DNA of 64,000 nucleotides from assembly GCF_014267175.1 (NCBI RefSeq), contig NZ_JACMTR010000002.1, positions 5,543,501 through 5,607,500 on the forward strand, in the 5' to 3' direction. Positions 17,388-26,027 of this stretch are shown here, piece by piece (positions within the stretch are counted from its first letter, which is position 1; every line of letters begins with the position of its first letter). The notes beneath the pieces are model-generated. The model did not search any database. It saw only the letters and a program-made list of their open reading frames with translations, and was not told the origin of the DNA. A program made the translations under genes and the position numbers. This stretch comes from Pseudonocardia sp. C8 (GTDB taxonomy: Bacteria; Actinomycetota; Actinomycetes; Mycobacteriales; Pseudonocardiaceae).

Positions 17388-19586
17388 ATGGTCACGACGG
17401 AGCGGCCGAAGGAACCCGAGGGACGCGGCGGAGGCCCGACCGCCCGCCGCCGGGACCCGAAACAGATCGCGCTCTGGGCCGCGGTCGCGGTGCTCGGCGC
17501 GGTGGCCTGGGGGATCGTCGCGTTCACCCGCGGCGAGCAGATCTCGGCGGCCTGGCTGGTGTTCGCCGCCGTCGCGTCGTACGCGATCGCCTACCGGTTC
17601 TACTCCCGCTTCATCGCCTACCGGGCCCTGCTGGTCGACGACACCCGGGCCACCCCGGCCGAGCGGCTCGACGACGGGCAGGACTACCAGCCGACCGACC
17701 GCCGGGTGCTGTTCGGGCACCACTTCGCCGCCATCGCCGGTGCGGGACCGCTCGTCGGTCCGGTGCTCGCCGCGCAGATGGGCTACCTGCCCGGGACGAT
17801 CTGGATCATCGTCGGCGTGATCGTCGCCGGCGCGGTCCAGGACATGGTCACGCTGTTCTTCTCCACCCGCCGCGGCGGGCGCAGCCTCGGCCAGATGGCC
17901 CGCGAGGAGATCGGACCGGTCGGCGGCGTCGCGGCCATCATCGCCGTGCTGGCGATCATGATCATCCTGCTGGCGGTGCTGGCGCTGGTCGTGGTCCAGG
18001 CGCTCGCCGACTCGCCGTGGGGCACGTTCTCGCTCGCGATGACGATCCCGATCGCGCTGTTCATGGGCTTCTACCTGCGCTACATCCGGCCAGGGAAGAT
18101 CATCGAGGGCTCGGCGATCGGTGTCGCGCTGCTGCTGCTCGCGATCGTCGCCGGTGGCTGGGTGCAGAACTCGTCCTGGGGCGAGGTGTTCCACCTGAGC
18201 GCGAACCAGCTGACGCTGGCGCTGGTGATCTACGGCTTCGCCGCCTCGGTGCTGCCGGTGTGGATGCTGCTGGCCCCGCGCGACTACCTGTCGTCGTTCA
18301 TGAAGATCGGCGTGATCGTGCTGCTGGCCGCGTCGATCCTGCTGGCCTGGCCGACGCTGCAGATGGCGCCGCTGACCCGGTTCGCCTTCGACGGGCTCGG
18401 CCCGGTCGCGGCGGGCTCGCTGTTCCCGTTCGTGTTCATCACGATCGCCTGCGGTGCGCTGTCCGGCTTCCACGCCCTCGTCTCCTCGGGCACCACCCCG
18501 AAGCTGATCCAGAAGGAGTCGCAGGTCCGGGTGATCGGCTACGGCGCCATGCTCATGGAGTCGTTCGTGGCGGTCATGGCCATGGCCGCGGCCTGCATCC
18601 TGGACCCGGGCCTGTACTTCGCGATGAACATGCCGAGCACGGTGCTCGGCCCGACCGTCGAGTCGGCGTCGGCGGCCGTCCAGCAGATCGGGTTCACGAT
18701 CTCCCCGGCCGACCTCACCGCCGCTGCGGCCGCGGTCGAGGAGCAGAGCCTGGTCGGCCGCTCCGGCGGCGCCCCCACCCTGGCCGTGGGGCTGTCGACG
18801 GTGTTCTCCGAGATCTTCGGCGGCGAGGCGATGCGGGCCTTCTGGTACCACTTCGCGATCATGTTCGAGGCGCTGTTCATCCTCACCACGGTGGACGCCG
18901 GCACCCGGGTCGGGCGCTTCATGCTGCAGGACACCGTCGGCAACATGTGGCCCCGCTTCAAGGACACGAGCTGGCGCCCGGCCGCCTGGACGGCCAGCGC
19001 CGTCATCGTCGGGGCCTGGGGCTACCTGCTCTACGCCGGCGTGAACGACCCGCTGGGCGGCATCTACCAGCTCTTCCCGCTGTTCGGCATCGCGAACCAG
19101 CTGCTCGCCGCGGTCGCGCTGGCCGTCTGCACCACCTTGCTGATCAAGACCGGCCGGGCCCGGTACGCGTGGATCACGCTGGTCCCGCTCGCGTTCGACG
19201 CGGCGGTCACGCTCACCGCGAGCTACCAGAAGATCTTCTCGGACAACCCGAAGCTGGGCTTCTGGGCGCAGCGCACCCAGTACCAGGAGGCGCTGGACGC
19301 GGGGAAGACCAGCCTCGGCACGGCGAAGTCGGTGGAGGACATGCAGCAGGTCGTGTTCAACACGACGCTCGACACCGCGCTGACCGCACTGTTCGCCATC
19401 CTGATCGTCATCGTGCTGCTCGACTCGATCCGGGTGTGGGTCGCGGCACTGCGCGGCCGTCCGCTCGGTGGCGGGTCGGAGGACCCCTACGTCGAGTCGC
19501 GGCTCTGGGCGCCGTCCGGGCTGATCCCCACGAAGGAGGAGCGCGCCAAGCAGCGCGAGCTCGCCGGCTCCGGGACGTCCGGATGA
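17388..19586 (+). CDS. cstA: Carbon starvation protein CstA, pyruvate/peptide transporter
   Basis: This ~732-aa polytopic protein is a CstA family member. After a charged ~25-residue N-terminus it has many hydrophobic helices and the family motifs YRFYSRFIAYRALLVDD, FGHHFAAIAGAGPLVGPVLA and ISSGTTPK-like LVSSGTTPKLIQKE. In E. coli, CstA and relatives import peptides or pyruvate during carbon starvation. ATG 17388 follows GGGGGCGGG; GTG 17367 is an alternative. Its stop overlaps the start of the small YbdD-type gene (ATGA), the standard partner. Close to pckG, it suggests co-ordinated use of pyruvate and gluconeogenic carbon. Confidence 0.95.
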   Translation: MVTTERPKEPEGRGGGPTARRRDPKQIALWAAVAVLGAVAWGIVAFTRGEQISAAWLVFAAVASYAIAYRFYSRFIAYRALLVDDTRATPAERLDDGQDYQPTDRRVLFGHHFAAIAGAGPLVGPVLAAQMGYLPGTIWIIVGVIVAGAVQDMVTLFFSTRRGGRSLGQMAREEIGPVGGVAAIIAVLAIMIILLAVLALVVVQALADSPWGTFSLAMTIPIALFMGFYLRYIRPGKIIEGSAIGVALLLLAIVAGGWVQNSSWGEVFHLSANQLTLALVIYGFAASVLPVWMLLAPRDYLSSFMKIGVIVLLAASILLAWPTLQMAPLTRFAFDGLGPVAAGSLFPFVFITIACGALSGFHALVSSGTTPKLIQKESQVRVIGYGAMLMESFVAVMAMAAACILDPGLYFAMNMPSTVLGPTVESASAAVQQIGFTISPADLTAAAAAVEEQSLVGRSGGAPTLAVGLSTVFSEIFGGEAMRAFWYHFAIMFEALFILTTVDAGTRVGRFMLQDTVGNMWPRFKDTSWRPAAWTASAVIVGAWGYLLYAGVNDPLGGIYQLFPLFGIANQLLAAVALAVCTTLLIKTGRARYAWITLVPLAFDAAVTLTASYQKIFSDNPKLGFWAQRTQYQEALDAGKTSLGTAKSVEDMQQVVFNTTLDTALTALFAILIVIVLLDSIRVWVAALRGRPLGGGSEDPYVESRLWAPSGLIPTKEERAKQRELAGSGTSG

Positions 19587-19762
19587 CCCGGCTGCGGGCG
19601 GTCTGGCAGTTCCTGCGCGAGCTCGCGGGGGAACGGGACTACGAGCGCTACCTGCAGCACCGGGCCGCGCACCACCCCGGCGAGCCGGTGCTGTCCGAGC
19701 GTGAGTTCTGGCGGGAGCGGACCGACCGGCAGGACCGGCAGCCGTCCGCCCGGTGCTGCTGA
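19583..19762 (+). CDS. YbdD/YjiX family small protein, CstA partner
   Basis: The 59-aa product contains LRELAGERDYERYLQHRAAH and PGEPVLSEREFWRER, which match the YbdD/YjiX family found immediately after cstA or btsT genes. These small proteins are needed for, or stimulate, CstA-type transport. Its ATG overlaps the cstA stop by 4 bp, so translation is coupled. Confidence 0.9.
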   Translation: MTRLRAVWQFLRELAGERDYERYLQHRAAHHPGEPVLSEREFWRERTDRQDRQPSARCC

Positions 19763-20085
19763 GATCTCGGTTCCACTCCGATGGAGTAGTGCTGCCTGCC
19801 GGGTCGTCACTCAGGGTGGACGCCGGAGGTCGCCCGTGTGGCGTCGTTCCGCGATGCCGCGAGATCGGCCCAGCGTAGCGATGTGACGGGTAGCCTCCGA
19901 GGGGGACCGATCCGCCGCAGCCGAGTGCCCGTTCGGGACGAAGGTCGTCGCGCACCGTGAGGGAACGTGGTGTCGGCCGAACGGGGCACCGGAGTGGCGG
20001 CGGAACGCCGAGCGCGCCACGGCGATACACACCGTGGGCGCCGTCCCCGGTACGGCGTAGCTGGCACGGCGGAGGTGTAGGCGAG
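19763..20085. other. Intergenic region after the cstA operon
   Basis: No frame here has consistent codon bias. The right end holds GGAGGTG (20070-20076), the ribosome-binding site of the gene at 20086. I see no repeat, RNA gene or strong terminator. Confidence 0.4.
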
Positions 20086-22173
20086 ATGCTCGATGTACGG
20101 GTGTCCGAGGGCACGGACCCGGAGACGCTCGTCGGGTTCGTCGAGCGGCTGGCGGGCAGCGGCCGGGGCGGGCCGGCGACGCGTGCGGCCACGTCCCGGA
20201 TCGTGGGTGACATCCGCGCCGGCCGGGTCCCGGCCGGGCTGCGCTCGCTGTCCGCGGCGCTGGAGTCACCGGCCCGCCGCCCCCGGCCCGGCGACGAACC
20301 GGAGACGCTGCCCGGCGTGGTGGCGGAGGAGCCGCTGGCCGTCCTGTCCGACACCGCCCCGGACGAGCTGGCCCGCGCGCTGGCCGAGCTGACCGGCTAC
20401 GGCATGCGGATCCTGCTCACCGGTGCCACGACCGACCGGCTGGCGAGGGTGTGCGCGGCCCTGCCGGACGCCGTCGCGGGGAGGGTCGTCGACCACCTGC
20501 CCGAGCTGTCGCCCGCCGAGCTGCGCCGGCTGCGCAGGCTGCTGGCCACAGCCGGGGCCGACCGCTCCGCCCGCACCGACCAGGAACTGCCACCGGAGTC
20601 CGCGCTGCCGGCCCCGGCCTTCGTCGCCGGCTGCTGCGCGCGGGCCGGCCGCACGGTCGACGGCGCCGAGACCGGCGAGGCCCGGGTCGTCCCCGACCTG
20701 CTGCGTGACCTCGACGCCGACCGGCGCGCCGCCGTCACCCAGGTCGCCCGGTGCGTGCTCGGCAAGCTCGACGCGCTGGCCGAGGCCCCGGACGCCGACC
20801 GGCTGCGCACCCTGCTCGCCCGGCTGGTGCACGGCGGCCTGCGCACCGAGTTCGAGGCGCTGCAGGGCCTCGCCCCCCGCCAGCGGGACGACCGGGCGGC
20901 CCGGGCCGAGTCCGGCCCCCGGATCGAGGCCGTGGAGGCGCTGCCCCAGGGCGGCGCCGAGGCGATCCGGCGCTACCTGGACTTCCTGGACAACGGCGGC
21001 CGCAGCCGCTCCTACTTCAAGCCCCCGGAGCAGAAGGACGCCGAGCCGCTGCTGCGCGCGTTCCGGACCGACGGCGAGGTGCCGCAGACCTACGACGAGG
21101 TCCTCGCGGTCGCCCACCACCTGCACCTGGCCCAACGGGACGACGAGATCGCCCGCCTCTGCTCGGTGCTCGGCCTGCCGGTCCCGCGGTCCGAGCACGA
21201 GCTGCCCGCGCTGATCGACTCGCTGGACCGGGTCGCCGCGGCGGCGCGGTCGGTGGCCGGGCTGCGGCACGACGTGCTGTTCCTGCAGCACGACTCGCCG
21301 GTGTCGGTGCCCGACCTGGACGCGACCGAGCGGGTCGCCCGGGCGATCGTCGACTACGACGAGCACGGTGACCCGGCGGAGGCCGCCGACGAGCTCGAGC
21401 GGCTGGCGGCGGCGTGCGAGTCGTCCGTGCCGTTCGGTGCCGCGGGGCCGGAGCACACCGCGGCGGTCGCGGCCCTGCGGGCACACGACCCGGAGGCCTA
21501 CGCCGGCGCGCTCGACGAGCTCGGCCGGGCCCGCCGCGAGGTGGCCGACCGCGCGGAGCTCGAGCGGCTCCTCGGCGAGCTGGCCCGGAACCACCCGGAC
21601 CTGGCGCGGGCCTGGTCCGAGGACGCCGCGCGCGGCGTCCCGGGGTTCGGGCTGCTGCGGGTGATCGGGAGCGACGCCCTGCTGTCCGCGCTGCCGCCCG
21701 CCGACGCCGCGGACCTCGTCGTCGTCGTGGGCGCCGGGGCGCTGCAGGCCGACGCCCTGCTGCTGACCGCGGCCGCGCCGCGGATGGTGGCCGTCGTCGG
21801 GGACGAGCCGCGGGCCGCGTCGTCCGGGACGACGCTGATCGAGGTGCTGAACCAGGCGTCGGCCCGCTTCCTGCGCGGCACCGGCCTCCCGGAGAGCGTT
21901 CCGGAGAGCACGGGCCCGGACACCACCGCCGCCGAGCCCGCCGCCGAACCGGTGGTGCCCCCGGAGACCCCGGTCCCGGCCCAGGCCGGCCCGGTGGACG
22001 AGCCCGCACCCCCGGCGGCGCCCGCCACGTCCGGAGAAGCCACGTCCGCAGAACCCGCCGCGCCCGCGGTCCCCGCGCCGCGGACCGCGTCACCGGCCGC
22101 CGGCGAGGACGTCGACCGCCGCCCGGCGGCACCGTCGGCGATGGCTCCCGCCCGCGGCGCCCGCGAGAAGTAG
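20086..22173 (+). CDS. Large protein of unknown function, 695 aa
   Basis: ATG 20086 is preceded by GGAGGTGTAGGCGAG. The protein is mostly helical, Ala/Arg/Glu/Leu-rich and soluble. It has short repeated helical segments in the first half, a central RRYLDFLDNGGRSRSYFKPP and QTYDEVLAVAHHLHLAQRDD, a helical region around residues 430-530, and then an alpha/beta-like stretch LVVVVGAGALQADALLLTAA followed by PRMVAVVGDEPRAAS. The last ~90 residues are Pro/Ala/Glu-rich and disordered. The alpha/beta part resembles a strand-loop of superfamily I helicases, but no Walker A motif is present. I do not recognise a characterised family. Confidence 0.7.
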   Translation: MLDVRVSEGTDPETLVGFVERLAGSGRGGPATRAATSRIVGDIRAGRVPAGLRSLSAALESPARRPRPGDEPETLPGVVAEEPLAVLSDTAPDELARALAELTGYGMRILLTGATTDRLARVCAALPDAVAGRVVDHLPELSPAELRRLRRLLATAGADRSARTDQELPPESALPAPAFVAGCCARAGRTVDGAETGEARVVPDLLRDLDADRRAAVTQVARCVLGKLDALAEAPDADRLRTLLARLVHGGLRTEFEALQGLAPRQRDDRAARAESGPRIEAVEALPQGGAEAIRRYLDFLDNGGRSRSYFKPPEQKDAEPLLRAFRTDGEVPQTYDEVLAVAHHLHLAQRDDEIARLCSVLGLPVPRSEHELPALIDSLDRVAAAARSVAGLRHDVLFLQHDSPVSVPDLDATERVARAIVDYDEHGDPAEAADELERLAAACESSVPFGAAGPEHTAAVAALRAHDPEAYAGALDELGRARREVADRAELERLLGELARNHPDLARAWSEDAARGVPGFGLLRVIGSDALLSALPPADAADLVVVVGAGALQADALLLTAAAPRMVAVVGDEPRAASSGTTLIEVLNQASARFLRGTGLPESVPESTGPDTTAAEPAAEPVVPPETPVPAQAGPVDEPAPPAAPATSGEATSAEPAAPAVPAPRTASPAAGEDVDRRPAAPSAMAPARGAREK

Positions 22174-22181
22174 GGCCGGGC

Positions 22182-22526
22182 TCAGCCGGAGCCCACCGCC
22201 CGGATGCCGTCCGCCACCCGTTCCAGCAGCACGAACGGGTCCTCGGCGGGCGGTGTCACGCGTTCCCACCGCGCGCCCGACTCGGGGGCGGCCGGGACGT
22301 AGAGCGTCCAGATGCCCTGGTCCGGATCGTCGGCGCGCAGCTGCGCCAGCGGCGTCGACGACCAGGCCGCGCCCAGCTCCGGGAACGACGGCGGGCGCCG
22401 GTCGAGGATCGTGACGGTGCGCCCGGCGGTCGTGTAGCCGATCCGGCGCCGGTCGCGTTCGGCTTCGGGCACGAGCTCCGCGCACCACGTCGCGAGCCGC
22501 TCGCGCACCTGCTCCGGGACTCCCAT
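22182..22526 (-). CDS. DUF3024-like small protein
   Basis: The 114-aa frame begins MGVPEQVRERLATWCAELVP and continues RIGYTTAGRTVTILDRRPP and IWTLYVPAAPESGARWERV. The order (helix with Cys, basic strand, RRPP, then a W-rich strand) resembles DUF3024 proteins, which have no known role. It converges with the 695-aa protein gene with 8 bp between stops. No ribosome-binding site is obvious at the ATG. Confidence 0.65.
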   Translation of the reverse strand: MGVPEQVRERLATWCAELVPEAERDRRRIGYTTAGRTVTILDRRPPSFPELGAAWSSTPLAQLRADDPDQGIWTLYVPAAPESGARWERVTPPAEDPFVLLERVADGIRAVGSG

Positions 22527-22589
22527 GCCGCGAGATGGTCCCGGATCCGGCCTGCCCCGCCAAGCCCGCAACGGGCTAACGTCGCGGCC

Positions 22590-23168
22590 ATGGCAGAGCA
22601 CGAGGTGAGCCGGTTCGGGCACGTCGATCTCGACGGGCTCCCGCCGGACCTGGCGGAGCGCATCGGGGCAATCGCCGAGAAGTCCGGGTTCGTCCCGAAC
22701 GTCTTCCGGGCGCTCGGTCGCCGGCCCCGCGAGCTGCGGGCGTTCCTGGACTACCACGACGCGCTGATGGACTCCGACGACGGGCTGTCCAAGGCCGAGC
22801 GGGAGCTCGTCGTCGTCGCCACCTCGGGGGCGAACCACTGCACCTACTGCGTCGTCGCGCACGGCGCGATCCTGCGGATCCGGTACAAGGACCCGGAGAT
22901 CGCCGAGAAGGTCGCCACGAACCCGTACGCGGTGGAGCTGTCGGAGCGCGAGCGGGCGATCGTCGATCTCGCCCTGCTGGTCGCCCGGCAGTCCGAGGCG
23001 CTGACCGAGGCCGACCTCGACGACGCCCGGGCCGCGGGCCTGACCGACGACGAGATCTGGGACGTCGGCGCGATCACCGCGCTGTTCGCGATGTCGAACC
23101 GGCTCGCGCACCTGACCGCGCTGCGACCCAACCCGGAGTTCTTCCTGATGGGCCGGCAGGCCCGGTAG
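22590..23168 (+). CDS. AhpD/CMD-like peroxidase-related protein
   Basis: The 192-aa protein belongs to the carboxymuconolactone decarboxylase/AhpD fold. The redox motif CTYCVVAH has Cys84 and Cys87 in CxxC with His91, as in alkylhydroperoxidase D. GFVPNVFRAL at the N-terminus and DVGAITALFAMSNRLAHLT near the C-terminus are typical of the 'uncharacterised peroxidase-related' subgroup. It probably reduces peroxides with a thiol donor, though partners are not present. TAACGT (22577-22582) lies 7 nt before the ATG and there is no Shine-Dalgarno, so the mRNA is probably leaderless. Confidence 0.88.
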   Translation: MAEHEVSRFGHVDLDGLPPDLAERIGAIAEKSGFVPNVFRALGRRPRELRAFLDYHDALMDSDDGLSKAERELVVVATSGANHCTYCVVAHGAILRIRYKDPEIAEKVATNPYAVELSERERAIVDLALLVARQSEALTEADLDDARAAGLTDDEIWDVGAITALFAMSNRLAHLTALRPNPEFFLMGRQAR

Positions 23169-23298
23169 CGGATCGCGTCCGACCTGCCCACCGACGGGGA
23201 ACTCCCTGCCGGACCGGGTGCGTTCCCCTACCGTGGGTCCTTGCGACTCACGAGCTGCGGCTCACCGAGAAGCCGCGCACGTCACGGAGGTCCTCGAC

Positions 23299-23649
23299 AT
23301 GGCACACCTGTTCCGCCGGCTCACCGTCCTCGCCGGGGCGGTCGAGGCGGCCCGCCGCTACGCCAGGTCCAACCCGGACAAGGCCGGGAAGGTCCTGGAC
23401 TCCGCCGCCCAGTTCGTCGACAAGCAGACGAAGGGCAAGTACACGAACCAGATCAGCGGTGCGGCCCGCAAGGCGAAGGACGCGGCCGGGATCCCCCAGC
23501 CCGGCTACGGCTACGGCACCCCCGGCACCACCCCGCCCACCCCCGGCCCGGCGACGGGCACCCCGCGGGGCGACGGCGGTCCGACCACGCCGAACACGCA
23601 GCAGCCGCCGGCGTTCCCGCCACCCCCGGGGACCCAGCAGGGCTCCTGA
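23299..23649 (+). CDS. MT0933-like antitoxin-family small protein
   Basis: The first ~60 of 116 residues (AARRYARSNPDKAGKVLDSA, FVDKQTKGKYTNQISGAARK) match the short helical family annotated as MT0933-like antitoxins in actinobacteria. The rest is a Pro/Gly/Thr-rich tail. A GGAGG lies 8-9 nt before the ATG. No toxin gene is next to it, so the antitoxin label is a family name rather than evidence of a toxin-antitoxin pair. Confidence 0.75.
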   Translation: MAHLFRRLTVLAGAVEAARRYARSNPDKAGKVLDSAAQFVDKQTKGKYTNQISGAARKAKDAAGIPQPGYGYGTPGTTPPTPGPATGTPRGDGGPTTPNTQQPPAFPPPPGTQQGS

Positions 23650-23852
23650 GGTCCCCGCCCGGCCCCGGTCCACGACCGGGCGCCGGGCGTCGCGTGTGGA
23701 CACCGCGGCACTCGGCTGTCCGACCGCACGCCGGCGTGCCAGGATCGGCGTCGACGCACCGACGCGTCCCTGGCCCGCCCACCCGTGCGGGTCACGGCGG
23801 GACAACGCCCCGCGACCGCCACCCGGTCCGGGCGACACCGAGGAGGTACGCC

Positions 23853-25037
23853 GTGGACAAGCCGCAGGCATGGGTACCGACCGACCCGCGGTCGCGCCCC
23901 AGCCAGTCCCAGGTCGTCGCCGGCCTCAAGGGGGTGGACGCGGGAGGGCCCGAGCTCGTCCAGCTGCTGACCCCCGAGGGCGAGCGGGTCCCGGACGAGC
24001 GGTTCGACCGCTACGCCGACGTGTCCCTCGACGAGCTGAAGTCGCTGTACCGCGACCTGGTCCTGGTCCGCCGGGCCGACCGCGAGGGCAACTCGCTGCA
24101 GCGGCAGGGCGAGCTGGGCATCTGGGTGCCGCTGCTCGGGCAGGAGGCCGCCCAGGTCGGGTCCGGGCGTGCGCTGCGCCCCACCGACATGTGCTTCCCC
24201 AGCTACCGCGAGCACGGGGTCGCCTGGTGCCGCGGCGTCGACCCCGCCGAGCTGCTCGGGATCTTCCGCGGCACCGACCACGGGTCGTGGGACTTCACCG
24301 GGAAGCGGTTCCACCCGTACACGATCGTCATCGGCAACCAGTGCCTGAACGCGGCCGGCTACGCGATGGGGCAGCGCTTCGAGTCCAAGGTGGGCGACCC
24401 GGACACCGGCGAGGCCACCATCTGCTACTTCGGTGACGGCGCGACCAGCCAGGGCGACGTCCACGAGGGCTTCGTGTGGGCCGCTGCGTACGACGCGCCG
24501 CTGGTGTTCTTCTGCCAGAACAACCAGTGGGCGATCTCGGTGCCGCTGAACCGGCAGACCCGCGTTCCGCTCTACCAGCGGGCCCGCGGTTACGGCTTCC
24601 CCGGCGTCCGGGTGGACGGCAACGACGTGCTGGCCTGCCTGGCCGTCACCCGCTGGGCGCTCGAGGAGTGCCGGACCGGCAACGGGCCGGTCCTGATCGA
24701 GGCGTTCACCTACCGGATGGACGCCCACACCACCTCGGACGACGCCACCCGCTACCGGCTCGCCGGCGAGGTCGAGCTGTGGAAGCTGAAGGACCCGATC
24801 GAGCGGGTGCGGGTGCACCTCGCCCGGCGGCACGGCGTCGAGCCCGAGTTCTTCGACGGCGTGGAGGCCGAGGCGAACGAGCTCGGTGAGCGGTTGCGGG
24901 CGTTCTGCCGGGCGATGGCGCAGCCCGGCCCGGAACGGATGTTCTCCGAGGTCTACGCGGACCCGTCACCGCAGGTCGAGGCCGAGCGGGCGGAGTACCT
25001 CGCCTACCACGCGTCCTTCGTCGACGGGGAGGGCTGA
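23853..25037 (+). CDS. bkdA: 2-oxoacid dehydrogenase E1 alpha subunit
   Basis: The 394-aa thiamine-diphosphate subunit decarboxylates a 2-oxo acid and passes the acyl group to E2. The TPP motif is GDGATSQGDVHEGFVWAAAY...FCQNN; PSYREHGVAWCRG, TYRMDAHTTSDDATRY and RQGELGIWVPLLGQEAAQVG are characteristic. Two-subunit E1 enzymes in actinobacteria usually serve branched-chain 2-oxoacids, because pyruvate is handled by single-chain AceE; hence the bkd name, with pyruvate still possible. GTG 23853 follows GAGGAGGT (23840-23847). It starts an operon with E1 beta (3-bp gap) and E2. Confidence 0.92.
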   Translation: MDKPQAWVPTDPRSRPSQSQVVAGLKGVDAGGPELVQLLTPEGERVPDERFDRYADVSLDELKSLYRDLVLVRRADREGNSLQRQGELGIWVPLLGQEAAQVGSGRALRPTDMCFPSYREHGVAWCRGVDPAELLGIFRGTDHGSWDFTGKRFHPYTIVIGNQCLNAAGYAMGQRFESKVGDPDTGEATICYFGDGATSQGDVHEGFVWAAAYDAPLVFFCQNNQWAISVPLNRQTRVPLYQRARGYGFPGVRVDGNDVLACLAVTRWALEECRTGNGPVLIEAFTYRMDAHTTSDDATRYRLAGEVELWKLKDPIERVRVHLARRHGVEPEFFDGVEAEANELGERLRAFCRAMAQPGPERMFSEVYADPSPQVEAERAEYLAYHASFVDGEG

Positions 25038-25040
25038 GCC

Positions 25041-26015
25041 ATGGCGACCACGCTGGCCAAGGCGCTCAACGACGGCCTGCGGGCCGCGATGGAGCGTGAC
25101 CCGAAGGTCCTGGTCATGGGCGAGGACGTCGGTAGGCTCGGCGGCGTCTTCCGGATCACCGACGGGCTCCAGAAGGACTTCGGCGAGCAGCGCGTGCTGG
25201 ACACGCCGCTGTCCGAGTCCGGGATCATCGGCGCCGCCGTCGGGCTGGCGGTGCGCGGCTTCCGGCCGGTCTGCGAGATCCAGTTCGACGGGTTCGTGTT
25301 CCCCGGCTTCGACCAGATCGTGTCCCAGCTGGCGAAGCTGCGGTACCGGACCCAGGGCGCGGTGCCGGTGCCGGTCGTCGTCCGGATCCCGTTCGGCGGC
25401 GGGATCGGCGCGGTCGAGCACCACTCCGAGTCCCCGGAGTCGCTGTTCGCGCACGTCGCCGGGTTGAAGGTGGTGGCGTGCTCGAACCCGGCCGACGCCT
25501 ACTGGATGATCCAGCAGGCGATCCTCACCGACGACCCGGTGATCTTCTTCGAGCCGAAGCGGCGGTACTGGGAGAAGGGCGAGGTCGAGGCCGACCTGGA
25601 TGCGGCGCCGCCGCTGCACAGCGCGCGGGTGGTGCGGGCGGGCTCGACGCTGACCGTCGCGACCTACGGCCCGATGGTGAAGACCTGCCTGGACGCGGCC
25701 ACCGCGGCCGCCGAGGACGGTCACGAGCTCGAGGTCGTCGACCTGCGCTCGCTGTCCCCGCTGGATCTCGAGCCGGTCGCCGAGTCGGTGCGCCGCACCG
25801 GGCACCTGGTCGTGGTGTCCGAGGCGCCGTCCGAGGCGTCGATCACCGCCGAGGTCGCGGCGCGGATCCAGCAGGAGTGCTTCTTCTCCCTCGAGGCGCC
25901 GGTGCTGCGGGTGACCGGGTTCGACACCCCGTACCCGCCGTCCCGGCTCGAGGACGACTACCTGCCCGACCTGGACCGGGTGCTGGACGCCGTCGACCGA
26001 TCACTGGCCTGGTGA
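25041..26015 (+). CDS. bkdB: 2-oxoacid dehydrogenase E1 beta subunit
   Basis: The 324-aa beta subunit completes the TPP site of E1. It shows the family motifs VLVMGEDVGRLGGVFRITDG, DTPLSESGIIGAAVGLAVRG, VCEIQFDGFVFPGFDQIV and RIPFGGGIGAVEHHSESPES, and the C-terminal transketolase domain with EVVDLRSLSPLD and the ending TGFDTPYPPSRLEDDYLPD. It begins 3 bp after the E1 alpha stop and is followed by E2 after 12 bp. No E3 gene is in the operon; a shared lipoamide dehydrogenase elsewhere is expected. Confidence 0.95.
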   Translation: MATTLAKALNDGLRAAMERDPKVLVMGEDVGRLGGVFRITDGLQKDFGEQRVLDTPLSESGIIGAAVGLAVRGFRPVCEIQFDGFVFPGFDQIVSQLAKLRYRTQGAVPVPVVVRIPFGGGIGAVEHHSESPESLFAHVAGLKVVACSNPADAYWMIQQAILTDDPVIFFEPKRRYWEKGEVEADLDAAPPLHSARVVRAGSTLTVATYGPMVKTCLDAATAAAEDGHELEVVDLRSLSPLDLEPVAESVRRTGHLVVVSEAPSEASITAEVAARIQQECFFSLEAPVLRVTGFDTPYPPSRLEDDYLPDLDRVLDAVDRSLAW

Positions 26016-26027
26016 GGACCTGTCAAC

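Noticed and set aside
23299..23649. A toxin-antitoxin system
   Set aside because: Only the antitoxin-family protein is present; no toxin-like gene is adjacent.
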